Shown here one piece after another: positions 25,980 through 34,386 of a stretch of 64,000 bases of DNA. The notes beneath the pieces were generated by a model, which saw only the letters and a list, made by a program, of their open reading frames with translations, searched no databases and had not been told where the DNA came from. Source of the stretch: JBJXHN01 sp046233135 (GTDB lineage Bacteria > Pseudomonadota > Alphaproteobacteria > Rhodospirillales > Rhodospirillaceae); the NCBI GenBank assembly GCA_046233135.1, contig JBJXHN010000012.1, positions 1-64,000 of the forward strand, read 5' to 3'. Positions within the stretch are counted from its first letter, which is position 1, and each line of letters starts with the position of its first letter. A program made the position numbers and the translations under genes.

Positions 25980-26674
25980 TGCTCGACCTTGCCGACATCA
26001 ACAGCTTCTACGGCCAGAGCCAGGCCCTGCACGGCCTGTCGGCCACCGCGCCCGGGGGGGAGATTCTCGCCGTCCTGGGGCGCAACGGGGTGGGCAAGTC
26101 CACCCTGCTGAAGACCATCATGGGCCTGACCACCCGCCATGACGGCCGGATCCACCTAGACGGAACCGATATCACCAGCGCCCCCACCCATCAGCGGGCG
26201 CGGGCGGGGATCGGCTACGTGCCCCAGGGGCGCCGGATCATCCCCGATTTCTCGGTGCGCGAAAACATCCTCATGGGGTCTTTCGCGCGGACCTCGGGTG
26301 GTGGCCGCGTGCCTGACGTGGTCGAAGAGCTGTTCCCCTACCTGCGTGATAACATGGGCCGGCCGGGAGGTCTGCTTTCCGGCGGGCAGCAGCAGCAGCT
26401 GGCGATTGCCCGGGCGCTGGCTTCCGACCCCTCGGTGCTGCTGCTGGACGAACCCACCGAAGGCATTCAGCCCAACATCGTCGAGCAGATCGAGGACACG
26501 ATCCTGCTCCTCAACAAGCGGTTGGGGCTGACCATCATCCTTGTCGAGCAGAACGTGACCTTCGTCCGTCGGGCGGCCGGGTCCTTCGTGATGCTGGAGA
26601 AGGGCGCCGTGGTCGCCCGGGGTCGGTCCGACGCCCTGACCGACGACCTGATCCACCGCCACATGACCGTTTAG
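25979..26674 (+). CDS. Urea/amide ABC transporter ATPase (UrtE type)
   Basis: A 231-aa LivF/UrtE-family ATPase. ATG 25979 overlaps the preceding stop in TGATG; the longer open frame upstream is a shadow. Motifs: Walker A GRNGVGKST, GYVPQGRRIIPDFSVRENI, signature LSGGQQQQLAIARAL, Walker B LLLDEPTEGIQPNIV, H-loop LVEQNVTF. It completes a five-gene UrtABCDE-like set and is followed 43 bp later by amiE. Confidence 0.92.
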   Translation: MLDLADINSFYGQSQALHGLSATAPGGEILAVLGRNGVGKSTLLKTIMGLTTRHDGRIHLDGTDITSAPTHQRARAGIGYVPQGRRIIPDFSVRENILMGSFARTSGGGRVPDVVEELFPYLRDNMGRPGGLLSGGQQQQLAIARALASDPSVLLLDEPTEGIQPNIVEQIEDTILLLNKRLGLTIILVEQNVTFVRRAAGSFVMLEKGAVVARGRSDALTDDLIHRHMTV

Positions 26675-26717
26675 GCCGGCGGTTTTCTCTTCTCTCAAAA
26701 ATGTTGGAGACGTTCAC

Positions 26718-27758
26718 ATGATTCATGGAGACATCGTCAGCAGCAACACCACGGTCGGCGTGGCCGTTGTCAATTACAAGGTCCCCCGCCTGCATACCCG
26801 TGCCGAGGTGCTGGATAACGCCCGCGCCATCGCCACCATGGTCGACGGCATGAAAGTGGGGCTGCCGGGGCTTGATCTGGTCATCTTCCCCGAATATTCC
26901 ACCCACGGAATCATGTATGATTCCAAAGAGATGTACGAGACGGCCTCCAGCTGCCCGGGCGAGGAAACGGAGATCTTTGCCGAGGCCTGCCGCCGGAACA
27001 AGGTGTGGGGCGTGTTCTCGCTGACCGGCGAGAAACACGAGGACCACCCCAACAAGGCGCCTTACAACACCTTGATCCTGATGAACGATGCCGGCGAGGT
27101 GGTGCAGAAGTACCGCAAGATCATGCCCTGGTGTCCGGTGGAAGGGTGGTATCCCGGGGATTGCACCTATGTGTCGGAGGGGCCGAAGGGACTGAAGGTC
27201 AGCCTGATCATCTGCGACGACGGCAATTATCCGGAGATCTGGCGGGATTGCGCCATGCGCGGGGCCGAGCTGATCGTCCGGTGTCAGGGCTACATGTATC
27301 CGGCGAAGGAACAGCAGATCACCATGGCCAAGGCGATGGCCTGGGCCAACAACTGCTATGTGGCGGTGGCCAACCTGACCGGGTTCGACGGGGTCTACTC
27401 GTTCTTCGGTCACTCGACGATCTGCGGTTTCGACGGTCGCACCCTGGGCGAATGCGGAACCGAGGAAATGGGGGTGCAGTTCGCCCAGCTGTCCGTGCCG
27501 CTGATCCGTGAATTCCGGCGCACGGCCCAGTCCAGCAACAACCTGTTCAAGCTGGTGCACCGGGGCTACACGGGCACCATCAATTCCGGGGACGGGGACA
27601 AGGGCGTCGCCGACTGCCCGTATGAATTCTACAAGAAGTGGGCGACCGACCCCGAGGGAACCCGCGAGATGGTCGAAGCCATGACCCGGCCGACCGTCGG
27701 ATCGGAGGAATGCCCCATCGAGGGGATTCCCAACGAAAGCACTGTAGGCCACCGCTGA
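26718..27758 (+). CDS. amiE: Aliphatic amidase AmiE
   Basis: A 346-aa nitrilase-superfamily enzyme, the same length as Pseudomonas AmiE and similar from end to end (MIHGDIVSSNTTVGVAVVNY at the start). The catalytic Glu (VIFPEYS, residue 59), Lys (YRKIMPWCPVEGWYPG) and Cys (LIICDDGNYPE) are all present. It hydrolyses short aliphatic amides such as acetamide to acid and ammonia in the cytosol. TTGGAGACG lies before the ATG. Position directly behind the amide transporter and under AmiC/AmiR control gives a complete take-up-and-hydrolyse unit; the Pseudomonas operon instead begins with amiE and uses the AmiS channel. Confidence 0.95.
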   Translation: MIHGDIVSSNTTVGVAVVNYKVPRLHTRAEVLDNARAIATMVDGMKVGLPGLDLVIFPEYSTHGIMYDSKEMYETASSCPGEETEIFAEACRRNKVWGVFSLTGEKHEDHPNKAPYNTLILMNDAGEVVQKYRKIMPWCPVEGWYPGDCTYVSEGPKGLKVSLIICDDGNYPEIWRDCAMRGAELIVRCQGYMYPAKEQQITMAKAMAWANNCYVAVANLTGFDGVYSFFGHSTICGFDGRTLGECGTEEMGVQFAQLSVPLIREFRRTAQSSNNLFKLVHRGYTGTINSGDGDKGVADCPYEFYKKWATDPEGTREMVEAMTRPTVGSEECPIEGIPNESTVGHR

Positions 27759-27797
27759 CGCCGAGGGGGCTCTCCGAGGCCTCTCGTTGCTATCTGC

Positions 27798-27835
27798 GGC
27801 CGCCTCTCCTGCGGAATACCGTGCGAGAGGCGGCC
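27798..27835 (+). repeat. 11-bp inverted repeat between amiE and the AAA ATPase gene
   Basis: GGCCGCCTCTC (27798-27808) is exactly complementary to GAGAGGCGGCC (27825-27835), with a 16-base loop and no T-tract. It lies in the 140-bp gap after amiE and probably stabilises the amiE end of the message or reduces expression of the two genes behind. Confidence 0.6.
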
Positions 27836-27898
27836 CTGACCTGCCTGTGTTCCCACCCCACCCCACCCCATCCGCTATCCACCGTTGGAGGCTTGCCC

Positions 27899-28696
27899 AT
27901 GCCCTTGTCGTCCTTCCAGATCGGGGAGGAGCCCTATTACCGGCCCGTGGGTCGGGAAGTGCGCTTGTTCGAGGCGGCCCATGCCGCACGCATGCCGGTG
28001 ATGCTCAAGGGGCCGACCGGTTGCGGCAAGACCCGGTTCGTGGAGTATATGGCCTGGCGCCTAGGTCGGCCGCTGGTGACCGTGGCCTGTCACGAGGACA
28101 TGACGGCGTCCGATCTGGTGGGGCGCTATCTGCTCGACGCGGACGGTACGGTCTGGCACGACGGCCCGCTGACCCTTGCGGTGCGCCACGGGGCCATCTG
28201 CTATCTCGACGAGGTGGTGGAAGCCCGCCAGGACACCACCGTGGTCATTCATCCGCTGACCGACGAACGCCGATGCCTGCCCATCGAAAAGCGCAACGAA
28301 CTGGTCAGGGCCCATCCCGATTTTCACCTGGTCATCTCCTACAACCCCCACTACCAGAGCGTGGTGAAGGATTTGAAGGAATCCACCAAGCAGCGGTTCG
28401 CGGCCATGGAGTTCCATCCCGCCGATGCGGAAGCCGAAGCGGAGATCATCGGCCGTGAAGCCGGGATCGGGCCGGACGTGGCCCGTCTGCTCGTGGATGT
28501 TGGCGCGAGGACACGCAACCTGCGCGGCCACGGCCTGGAGGAAGGGGCGTCAACCCGCATGCTGGTGCATGCCGGGCGGCTGATCGGGAACGGCGTTTCC
28601 CGGGATGATGCCGTGACCATGGGAATCGTCCTGCCCCTGACCGACGACCTGGACGTCCGCGCGGCGATCTCCGACAGCTTGCGCGCGATCCTTTGA
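27899..28696 (+). CDS. MoxR-type AAA ATPase, CbbQ/NirQ/NorQ group
   Basis: A 265-aa protein starting at ATG 27899 behind TTGGAGG. Walker A is GPTGCGKT (near residue 40), Walker B CYLDEVVEAR, with the CbbQ-like segments YYRPVGREVRLFEAA, ACHEDMTASDLVGRYL and ISYNPHYQSVVKDLKESTKQRF. Proteins of this group act with a von Willebrand partner as chaperones or activases that remodel metalloenzymes or Rubisco. Such a partner is encoded directly downstream. Pseudomonas amidase operons also contain an ATPase gene (amiB), and this may be the counterpart, though I cannot verify homology. The client could be AmiE or the neighbouring nickel urease. Confidence 0.88.
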   Translation: MPLSSFQIGEEPYYRPVGREVRLFEAAHAARMPVMLKGPTGCGKTRFVEYMAWRLGRPLVTVACHEDMTASDLVGRYLLDADGTVWHDGPLTLAVRHGAICYLDEVVEARQDTTVVIHPLTDERRCLPIEKRNELVRAHPDFHLVISYNPHYQSVVKDLKESTKQRFAAMEFHPADAEAEAEIIGREAGIGPDVARLLVDVGARTRNLRGHGLEEGASTRMLVHAGRLIGNGVSRDDAVTMGIVLPLTDDLDVRAAISDSLRAIL

Positions 28697-28707
28697 CGGA
28701 GGCTGGC

Positions 28708-30987
28708 ATGGGTGTTTCCGTGCAGGACCTGCGCGCCCTCGCACCCCGGGGTTCCCTGGGGGATGCCGCCGCCGGGCGGGCCTGGGCGAAGGTCAACCGG
28801 GCCGGAGGCCTTCCCGCGACCGAGGCCTGGGCTGGTGAATGCGCAGTGCTCGCCCGCGTACCGGGGGCCTGGCGGGTGATGGCCGCTTTCATCACCGAAA
28901 GTGCCGAGACGACTGCTGCCCTGGGGGCCACCGCCGTGACGTCGGCGCGCCAGGCAGTGGAGGCCTTGCTGCGGGCCGGAGAGAACAGGGGGGCGTCGGT
29001 GCTGACGGCCTGTCTGCCGGACCTGCGGCGTCTGCTTCGCGATGCCGCGGCTTTTGCCGAGGTGCTGGACCCGTTGGCGGCCTTTGTCCCGGACGCACCG
29101 GAGGCCGCAAGCAGCCTGGTCGGAAGCTTGCCGAAGGTGCTTCCCGTTCTGGGGGCAGAGGGCTTCGTCCCCTGGCTGACCGAAGGCCGGCGTATGTTCG
29201 AGCGGGATCCCCGGGGGCTCGCCGCCTATATGGCCTTGTCCGATCCCCGGGCAGAGCGCGCCATGATCCGGCTTGCGGGGGGAGACCGGCAGCGGGAGAT
29301 CCACCGCGCCGGCCTGTTCGCCCAGTCCCTGTGGGGGCACGCGCCGGCTGTGCGGTCCCTGGGGGTGCGGTCGGGGCGGGTTCGGGCATCCCTCGACGGC
29401 GACCTGCTGCACCTGCCGGCCCTGGTATCCGGCATCCCCCGGGAGCATCGAAGGGATCTGTGGACTGCGGTCTTTGCCCATGCGACGGCCCATCAGCGGT
29501 TCTCGCCATCGGAACGCTTCGCCGTCGGACGGCTGAAGCCCCGGCAAGTGGCCGTTGCTTCGGTGATCGAGGATGCGCGGGTCGAAGCGCTGGCGCTGCG
29601 GGACTTTCCGGGCCTGCGGTCCTTCTGGCTGCCGTTCCATCAAGTCGACCCGGTGGGGCCGCCGTCGGCAGAAAAGCTGCTGGCCCGGCTTGCCCGCGCT
29701 CTGATCGACCCGGGATACCGGGACGCGGATTCCTGGGTGGGCAAGGGCGTCGCCCTGTTCAGAGAGGCCGACCTCGCCGACGTCGGAATGGCGCCGCACC
29801 TGGGAGCGATGCTGGGGAATGACCTGGGGCAGATGCGGCTGGCCTTCAATCCCAAGGCTTACGTTGTCGAACCGGCGTATCGCGACGATAGCCTGGGTCT
29901 TTGGCGATGGGATACGGAAAACCAGCCGCCCGACGAGGAACCGGATACCGCTATGGAGTCCGTCCGCCCTGTTGACGGGAAGGCGCCTGATGGCGTCGAC
30001 GGCGGTTCGGCCACGCCACCGCCTGCGGAAACCGAGGTCTCCGCCGTCGCCACAGCGCCGCCTGAAGGGGCGGTGGAGGCGGGGGCTTGGCAAGTATTCT
30101 CCTACCCGGAGTGGGACTATCTGATCGAACGGGACCGGCCGGATTGGGTCACCTTGCGGGAACAGGTGGCACCGCCCGGAGATGCCCGGGTCTTTCGTCG
30201 ACTTATTGAAGGGGACACGGCCCTGCGGGAGACCCTGGCCGGCACGATGCGGGCGGCGACCGTCGGTCGGGTCACGCGGATCCGTCGCCAGCGGGAGGGT
30301 GAGGCGCTGGACATGGACGCCGCCATCAACGCGGCCATCGACCTTCGCCGGGGACAGGCACCGGAGCCCGACATCTTCCAGTCCCGGAGCGTGGTGCACA
30401 GGGATCTGGCGATCCAGCTTCTGCTGGACCTTTCCCAGTCGACGGTCGACCGCCTGCCCGGGGGAGGTCCCAGGGTCCACGAAGTCATCCGCGCCGCAGC
30501 GTCCGTTCTGGCCATGGCGATGGAGGCCGTGGGGGACGCCTGCGCCATCGATGCCTTTCAAAGCAATGGCCGGAGCCGGGTGGACTACTATGTGTGCAAG
30601 AGCTTGGCGGAGCCGATGGGCACGACCGTCCAGGATCGCCTCGCAGGGCCGAGGAGCCAGCTGTCCACCCGCATGGGGCCGGCCCTGCGGCATGCGGGGG
30701 TACGGTTGGGGAAGGCCAGGGCCTATCGCCGCCTGCTTCTGCTGATCACCGACGGAGAGCCTTCGGACATTGACATGGCCGACGAGCGGTATCTGATCGA
30801 GGACGCGCGCCGGGCGGTCCGGCTGCTTGGCGGGCAGGGGATTTCCGCCCTTGCCGTGGGGGTGCGGCAGGGCGCTTCCTCCCCCGCTTTGGGGCGGATA
30901 TTCGGCGCGCGAGGCATTACAGCGGTCGACGATCTGTCGCAGTTGCCTGATCGTCTTCTTGGCCTTTATCGGCGGCTGAGGGCTTAA
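28708..30987 (+). CDS. CbbO/NorD-like protein with C-terminal von Willebrand A domain
   Basis: A 759-aa protein; ATG 28708 follows GGAGG at ideal spacing, 11 bp after the ATPase gene. The first 400 residues are helical and not motif-rich. A low-complexity Pro/Ala/Glu linker covers about residues 410-460. The C-terminal third is a VWA domain with a metal-ion site (LLLDLSQST, then a Thr/Asp in LLLITDGEPSDIDMADERYL). This is the CbbO/NorD arrangement, the invariable partner of CbbQ/NorQ ATPases, where VWA recruits the client. It is the last gene of the amidase operon; a convergent gene ends 8 bp later. Confidence 0.87.
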   Translation: MGVSVQDLRALAPRGSLGDAAAGRAWAKVNRAGGLPATEAWAGECAVLARVPGAWRVMAAFITESAETTAALGATAVTSARQAVEALLRAGENRGASVLTACLPDLRRLLRDAAAFAEVLDPLAAFVPDAPEAASSLVGSLPKVLPVLGAEGFVPWLTEGRRMFERDPRGLAAYMALSDPRAERAMIRLAGGDRQREIHRAGLFAQSLWGHAPAVRSLGVRSGRVRASLDGDLLHLPALVSGIPREHRRDLWTAVFAHATAHQRFSPSERFAVGRLKPRQVAVASVIEDARVEALALRDFPGLRSFWLPFHQVDPVGPPSAEKLLARLARALIDPGYRDADSWVGKGVALFREADLADVGMAPHLGAMLGNDLGQMRLAFNPKAYVVEPAYRDDSLGLWRWDTENQPPDEEPDTAMESVRPVDGKAPDGVDGGSATPPPAETEVSAVATAPPEGAVEAGAWQVFSYPEWDYLIERDRPDWVTLREQVAPPGDARVFRRLIEGDTALRETLAGTMRAATVGRVTRIRRQREGEALDMDAAINAAIDLRRGQAPEPDIFQSRSVVHRDLAIQLLLDLSQSTVDRLPGGGPRVHEVIRAAASVLAMAMEAVGDACAIDAFQSNGRSRVDYYVCKSLAEPMGTTVQDRLAGPRSQLSTRMGPALRHAGVRLGKARAYRRLLLLITDGEPSDIDMADERYLIEDARRAVRLLGGQGISALAVGVRQGASSPALGRIFGARGITAVDDLSQLPDRLLGLYRRLRA

Positions 30988-30994
30988 ACCCCCA

Positions 30995-33067
30995 TCAGAC
31001 TGCCGCCGCGTCGAGCAGGGCCGGCAGGGACGGAGCGATGCGCGCGCCATGACCTTCGGCTTCGGCCATGGCCGTGACGGCTTCCAGGATCGCATCGTGT
31101 GGCTGGTGGGCCGCCCAATGCAGCGGACCGCCTGTCAGGGCGGGAAAGCCGTAGCCGTGCACCATCACCAGGTCGATATCGGCCGCACGGCCGGCGATGC
31201 CGTCTTCCAGCACCAGGGCGGCTTCGTTGACCATGGCCGCCAGCAGGCGGTTGCGGATGGCGTCATCGCTCAAGGGGACCTGAGGGCGTGCCTTCTCCCG
31301 CACCGCTTCCTCGATCAGGGCGCGGACTTCGTGGTCCGGGATGCCCTTGGGATCGCTGGTATAGTCGTACCAGCCCTTGCCTGTCTTGCGGCCGAAGCGG
31401 CCCCGTTCGCACAGGCGGTCTGGGATGTCCACATAGCGGGTCCTGGGGTCGCGGGTCGGGGCAAGGCGCTTGCGGGTGGCCCAGGCGATGTCCAGCCCGG
31501 CCAGATCGAACACGGCGAAGGGACCCATGGCCATGCCGAAGGCGCGCATGGCGCGGTCCACGTCGTTCGGCTGGCAGCCTTCTTCCAGCAGGAATTCGCA
31601 ATGGCGGCGATAGGCGCTGAAAATGCGGTTGCCGATGAAGCCTTCACCCACGCCGGCGATCAAAGGGATCTTGCCGAGCCGCCTGCACAGGGCGACCAGG
31701 CTGGCCACGGCATCGGGGGTGGTGCGCGCGGCCCGGATCACCTCGACCAGCCGCATGACATGGGCGGGGTTGAAGAAATGCAGGCCAGCCACCCGCTCCG
31801 GCCGGGCGGTTGCGGCGGCGATCCGGTCAATGTCCAGGTAAGACGTGTTGGTGGCGAGGATGGCGTCCGGGCGGACAAGGGCGTCCAGACGCGTGAACAG
31901 GGTGGTCTTGGCGCCCATGTCCTCCAGGATCGCCTCGACGATCAGATCGCAGTCGGCCATGGCCTCCAGGGGGCCGCCATGGATCCGTGCGGTCAGGGCA
32001 CCGGCGGCGGGGATCCTGCCCCGGACGGCGAGATCGTGGGCGGTCTGCGACAGGGCCTCGATCCCGGCGGCGAGGGCGTCCTCGTCCCGCTCGGCGAGGC
32101 GGACGGTCAGGCCGGCCCCGGCCAGGGCAAGGGCGATGCCTTGTCCCATGCGGCCTGCCCCGACCACGCCGACGGTTTCCAGGGGCTGCCTGCGGCCCTC
32201 GGCGGGGCCTTTCAGGGCGGCCCGTTCGGCCAGGAACAGGTGGCGCAGCGCCTTGCACTGGGGGCCCTTGCGCAGGCGCAGGGAGCGTTCCCGCTCGGCT
32301 GCCAGACCGGCGTCCGGGGGCTGGGTGCCGGCGTCCCTGATGGCGGCGATGGCCTCTGCGACCGCATCCTTGCCCCTGGCGCGGCGCAGGGCTTCCTGTT
32401 CCGCACCAGCCACCGCTTCGGGGGAGTCCGGGGGAACGGGCAGGGCCGTCAGCACCCGCTTGGCGCCGGCTAAGCGCCTCAGATAGGCCACGGCGCCGTC
32501 GATCAGGTCTTCGCCGGCGACGGCATCGACCAGACCGGATGACAAGGCCTCGGCCGCTCCCAGCCGGCGGCCGGAGGTGATCAGGTCGATGGCGCGGGCC
32601 TGGCCGGTCAGGCGGGGCACCCGCTGGGTGCCGCCGGCGCCGGGAATCAGGCCCAGGGAGACCTCGGGCAGGCCGATAACGGCGCCGGGGGCGGCGACGC
32701 GGGCGTCGCAGCCCAGGGCCAGCTCGAAGCCGCCACCCAGGGCCGTGCCCTCGATGGCCGCCACCACCGGCTTGGGGAAGGCTTCCAGGGCGGCGATGAT
32801 GTCGGGCAGATGCGGCGGCCGGGGTGGTGCGTCGAACTCGCGGATGTCCGATCCGGCGACGAAGTTGCCGTTGGCCCCGCGCAGCACGATGCCCAGCAGG
32901 TCAGGGGTATCGCGCAGCCCGGCGATGGCCCGGGCAAGGTCCGCCCGCATGGCCTGGGAACCGATGTTGAGGGGCGGGTAGTCCAGGGTGATCAGGGTGA
33001 AGATCGTTTCGGGACCGGCGGCGCGGGTTTCCACGTGGACGGTGCCGGAGCGGGGGGCCTGGGGCAT
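30995..33067 (-). CDS. Bifunctional enoyl-CoA hydratase/3-hydroxyacyl-CoA dehydrogenase (FadJ/FadB-like)
   Basis: A 690-aa protein. I use ATG 33067 (MPQAPRSGTV) because GAAAGGAA stands before it; the open frame can extend six codons to a TTG. Residues 1-190 are a crotonase domain with both catalytic Glu (GGGFELALGCDARV; GLPEVSLGLIPGAGGTQR). From about residue 300 there is an NAD-binding 3-hydroxyacyl-CoA dehydrogenase domain (GVVGAGRMGQGIALALAGAG; HFFNPAHVMRLVEVI; GFIGNRIFSAYR), and C-terminal dehydrogenase lobes follow. It catalyses hydration and oxidation steps of beta-oxidation. It is downstream of two acyl-CoA dehydrogenase genes on the same strand. Confidence 0.93.
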   Translation of the reverse strand: MPQAPRSGTVHVETRAAGPETIFTLITLDYPPLNIGSQAMRADLARAIAGLRDTPDLLGIVLRGANGNFVAGSDIREFDAPPRPPHLPDIIAALEAFPKPVVAAIEGTALGGGFELALGCDARVAAPGAVIGLPEVSLGLIPGAGGTQRVPRLTGQARAIDLITSGRRLGAAEALSSGLVDAVAGEDLIDGAVAYLRRLAGAKRVLTALPVPPDSPEAVAGAEQEALRRARGKDAVAEAIAAIRDAGTQPPDAGLAAERERSLRLRKGPQCKALRHLFLAERAALKGPAEGRRQPLETVGVVGAGRMGQGIALALAGAGLTVRLAERDEDALAAGIEALSQTAHDLAVRGRIPAAGALTARIHGGPLEAMADCDLIVEAILEDMGAKTTLFTRLDALVRPDAILATNTSYLDIDRIAAATARPERVAGLHFFNPAHVMRLVEVIRAARTTPDAVASLVALCRRLGKIPLIAGVGEGFIGNRIFSAYRRHCEFLLEEGCQPNDVDRAMRAFGMAMGPFAVFDLAGLDIAWATRKRLAPTRDPRTRYVDIPDRLCERGRFGRKTGKGWYDYTSDPKGIPDHEVRALIEEAVREKARPQVPLSDDAIRNRLLAAMVNEAALVLEDGIAGRAADIDLVMVHGYGFPALTGGPLHWAAHQPHDAILEAVTAMAEAEGHGARIAPSLPALLDAAAV

Positions 33068-33098
33068 CGGCGTTCCTTTCGGCAACAGGCTGGCGCGG

Positions 33099-33121
33099 CC
33101 GCCCGGCGGGTCGCCGGGCGG
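33099..33121 (-). repeat. 10-bp inverted repeat between acyl-CoA dehydrogenase and bifunctional gene
   Basis: CCGCCCGGCG (33099-33108) and CGCCGGGCGG (33112-33121) form a perfect stem with a 3-base loop. No T-run follows. It sits between two cotranscribed genes and may affect transcript stability or polarity. Confidence 0.6.
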
Positions 33122-33175
33122 TGCGGTGTGTCGGGGAGCAGGGGCGGTAAGACGGGCGGAAGGGCGCGTGCGGGA

Positions 33176-34360
33176 TCAGCCGGGCAGACCGAGGACGGCC
33201 TTGGAGATCATGTTGCGCATGACCTCGCTGGAGCCGCCGAAGATGGTCGACGGCCGGGCCATTAGATAGGTGCCCAGCGCGCACAGCCGGGGATCCCCGT
33301 CCAGGGGCTCTTCCAGCCCGGCGGCTTCTCCGGCCAGCTCCATCATGCGGTCGGAAATGCGCTGGAACAGCTCGCTTTGATAGAGCTTCAGCACCGCAAC
33401 GTCGGCCCCGATGGGGTCTCCCCGGCGCAGCTTGTGCATGTAGGTCTCGAACAGGGCTGTCAGGGCGTCCAGATCCATGCGCAGGCGCACGTACTGGTCC
33501 CGCACCACCGGGTCATCCCAGACCCCCATGCGCTCGGCCAGCAGGCGCAGGCGGTTCAGGGCACTGGCGGACAGGCGGGGGGCGCCGATGAACACGCGCT
33601 CGTGGCCCAGCAGGGCTTTGGCCATGGTCCAGCCGCCGTTGACCTCGCCGACCAGATGGTCGCGGGGCACGCGCACGTCGTCGAAGAAGACCTCGCAGAA
33701 TTCGTCGTGCCGCTCCAGGTTCAGGATCGGCCGCACGGTGACCCCCGGCGCGTCCATCGGCACCAGCAGGAAGCTGATCCCCGCCTGCTTTTTCACCGTC
33801 TTGTCGGTGCGGGCGAGAATGAAGATCCAGTTGGCGTCGTTGCCCAGGGTGGTCCAGGTCTTCTGGCCGTTGATCACCCAGTGGTCCTCGTCCAGCACCG
33901 CTTCGGTGCGCACGGCGGCGAGGTCGGAGCCGGCGTTGGGTTCGCTGTACCCCTGCGCCCACACATGCTCGCCCGACAGGATGCGGGGCAGGAACCAGGC
34001 CTTCTGCGCCTCTGTCCCGAACTTGATCAGCAGGGGACCGAGCATGACGGTGCCGATGTCGTTGATCCGGGCGCAGCCGTGGCGCTCGAACTCCTCGACC
34101 ATGATCAGCTGCTTGGCCGGCTCCAGCGCCATGCCGCCGTGGGCACGCGGCCAGCCGGGACACAGCCAGCCTTTGCGCGACAGGGTCAGGTACCAGGCCT
34201 TGTTCTGCGCCCAGTGGACGCGTTTCTGGGCGAAGCGGGGGCACTCGGCAGGATAGTGTTCGGTGACGAATGCGCGAACCTCAGCCCGGAAAGCCTCGTC
34301 GGACAGGGCGTTGTAATCGGGCGCGTCCTGAACGGGCGCGGGAGCGGTCAGGGTGGTCAT
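33176..34360 (-). CDS. Acyl-CoA dehydrogenase (first of a pair)
   Basis: A 394-aa flavoprotein. The open frame continues upstream, but ATG 34360 (MTTLTAPAPVQDAPDYNALS) gives the normal length. Family motifs: GYSEPNAGSDLAAVRTEA, WVINGQKTWTTLGNDANW, VRVPRDHLVGEVNGGW and the C-terminal FGGSSEVMRNMISKAVL. It oxidises an acyl-CoA to a 2-enoyl-CoA. The neighbouring second dehydrogenase is shorter and more divergent, a pattern seen in heteromeric alpha2beta2 enzymes acting on bulky CoA thioesters such as steroid side chains, so they may form one enzyme. Confidence 0.92.
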   Translation of the reverse strand: MTTLTAPAPVQDAPDYNALSDEAFRAEVRAFVTEHYPAECPRFAQKRVHWAQNKAWYLTLSRKGWLCPGWPRAHGGMALEPAKQLIMVEEFERHGCARINDIGTVMLGPLLIKFGTEAQKAWFLPRILSGEHVWAQGYSEPNAGSDLAAVRTEAVLDEDHWVINGQKTWTTLGNDANWIFILARTDKTVKKQAGISFLLVPMDAPGVTVRPILNLERHDEFCEVFFDDVRVPRDHLVGEVNGGWTMAKALLGHERVFIGAPRLSASALNRLRLLAERMGVWDDPVVRDQYVRLRMDLDALTALFETYMHKLRRGDPIGADVAVLKLYQSELFQRISDRMMELAGEAAGLEEPLDGDPRLCALGTYLMARPSTIFGGSSEVMRNMISKAVLGLPG

Positions 34361-34386
34361 GGGGCGGGATTCCGGATGCAGGGGGA

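Noticed and set aside
28351..31095. 914-codon minus-strand open frame
   Set aside because: Antisense to the AAA ATPase and VWA genes; low-complexity Arg/Pro/Gln content and no domain.
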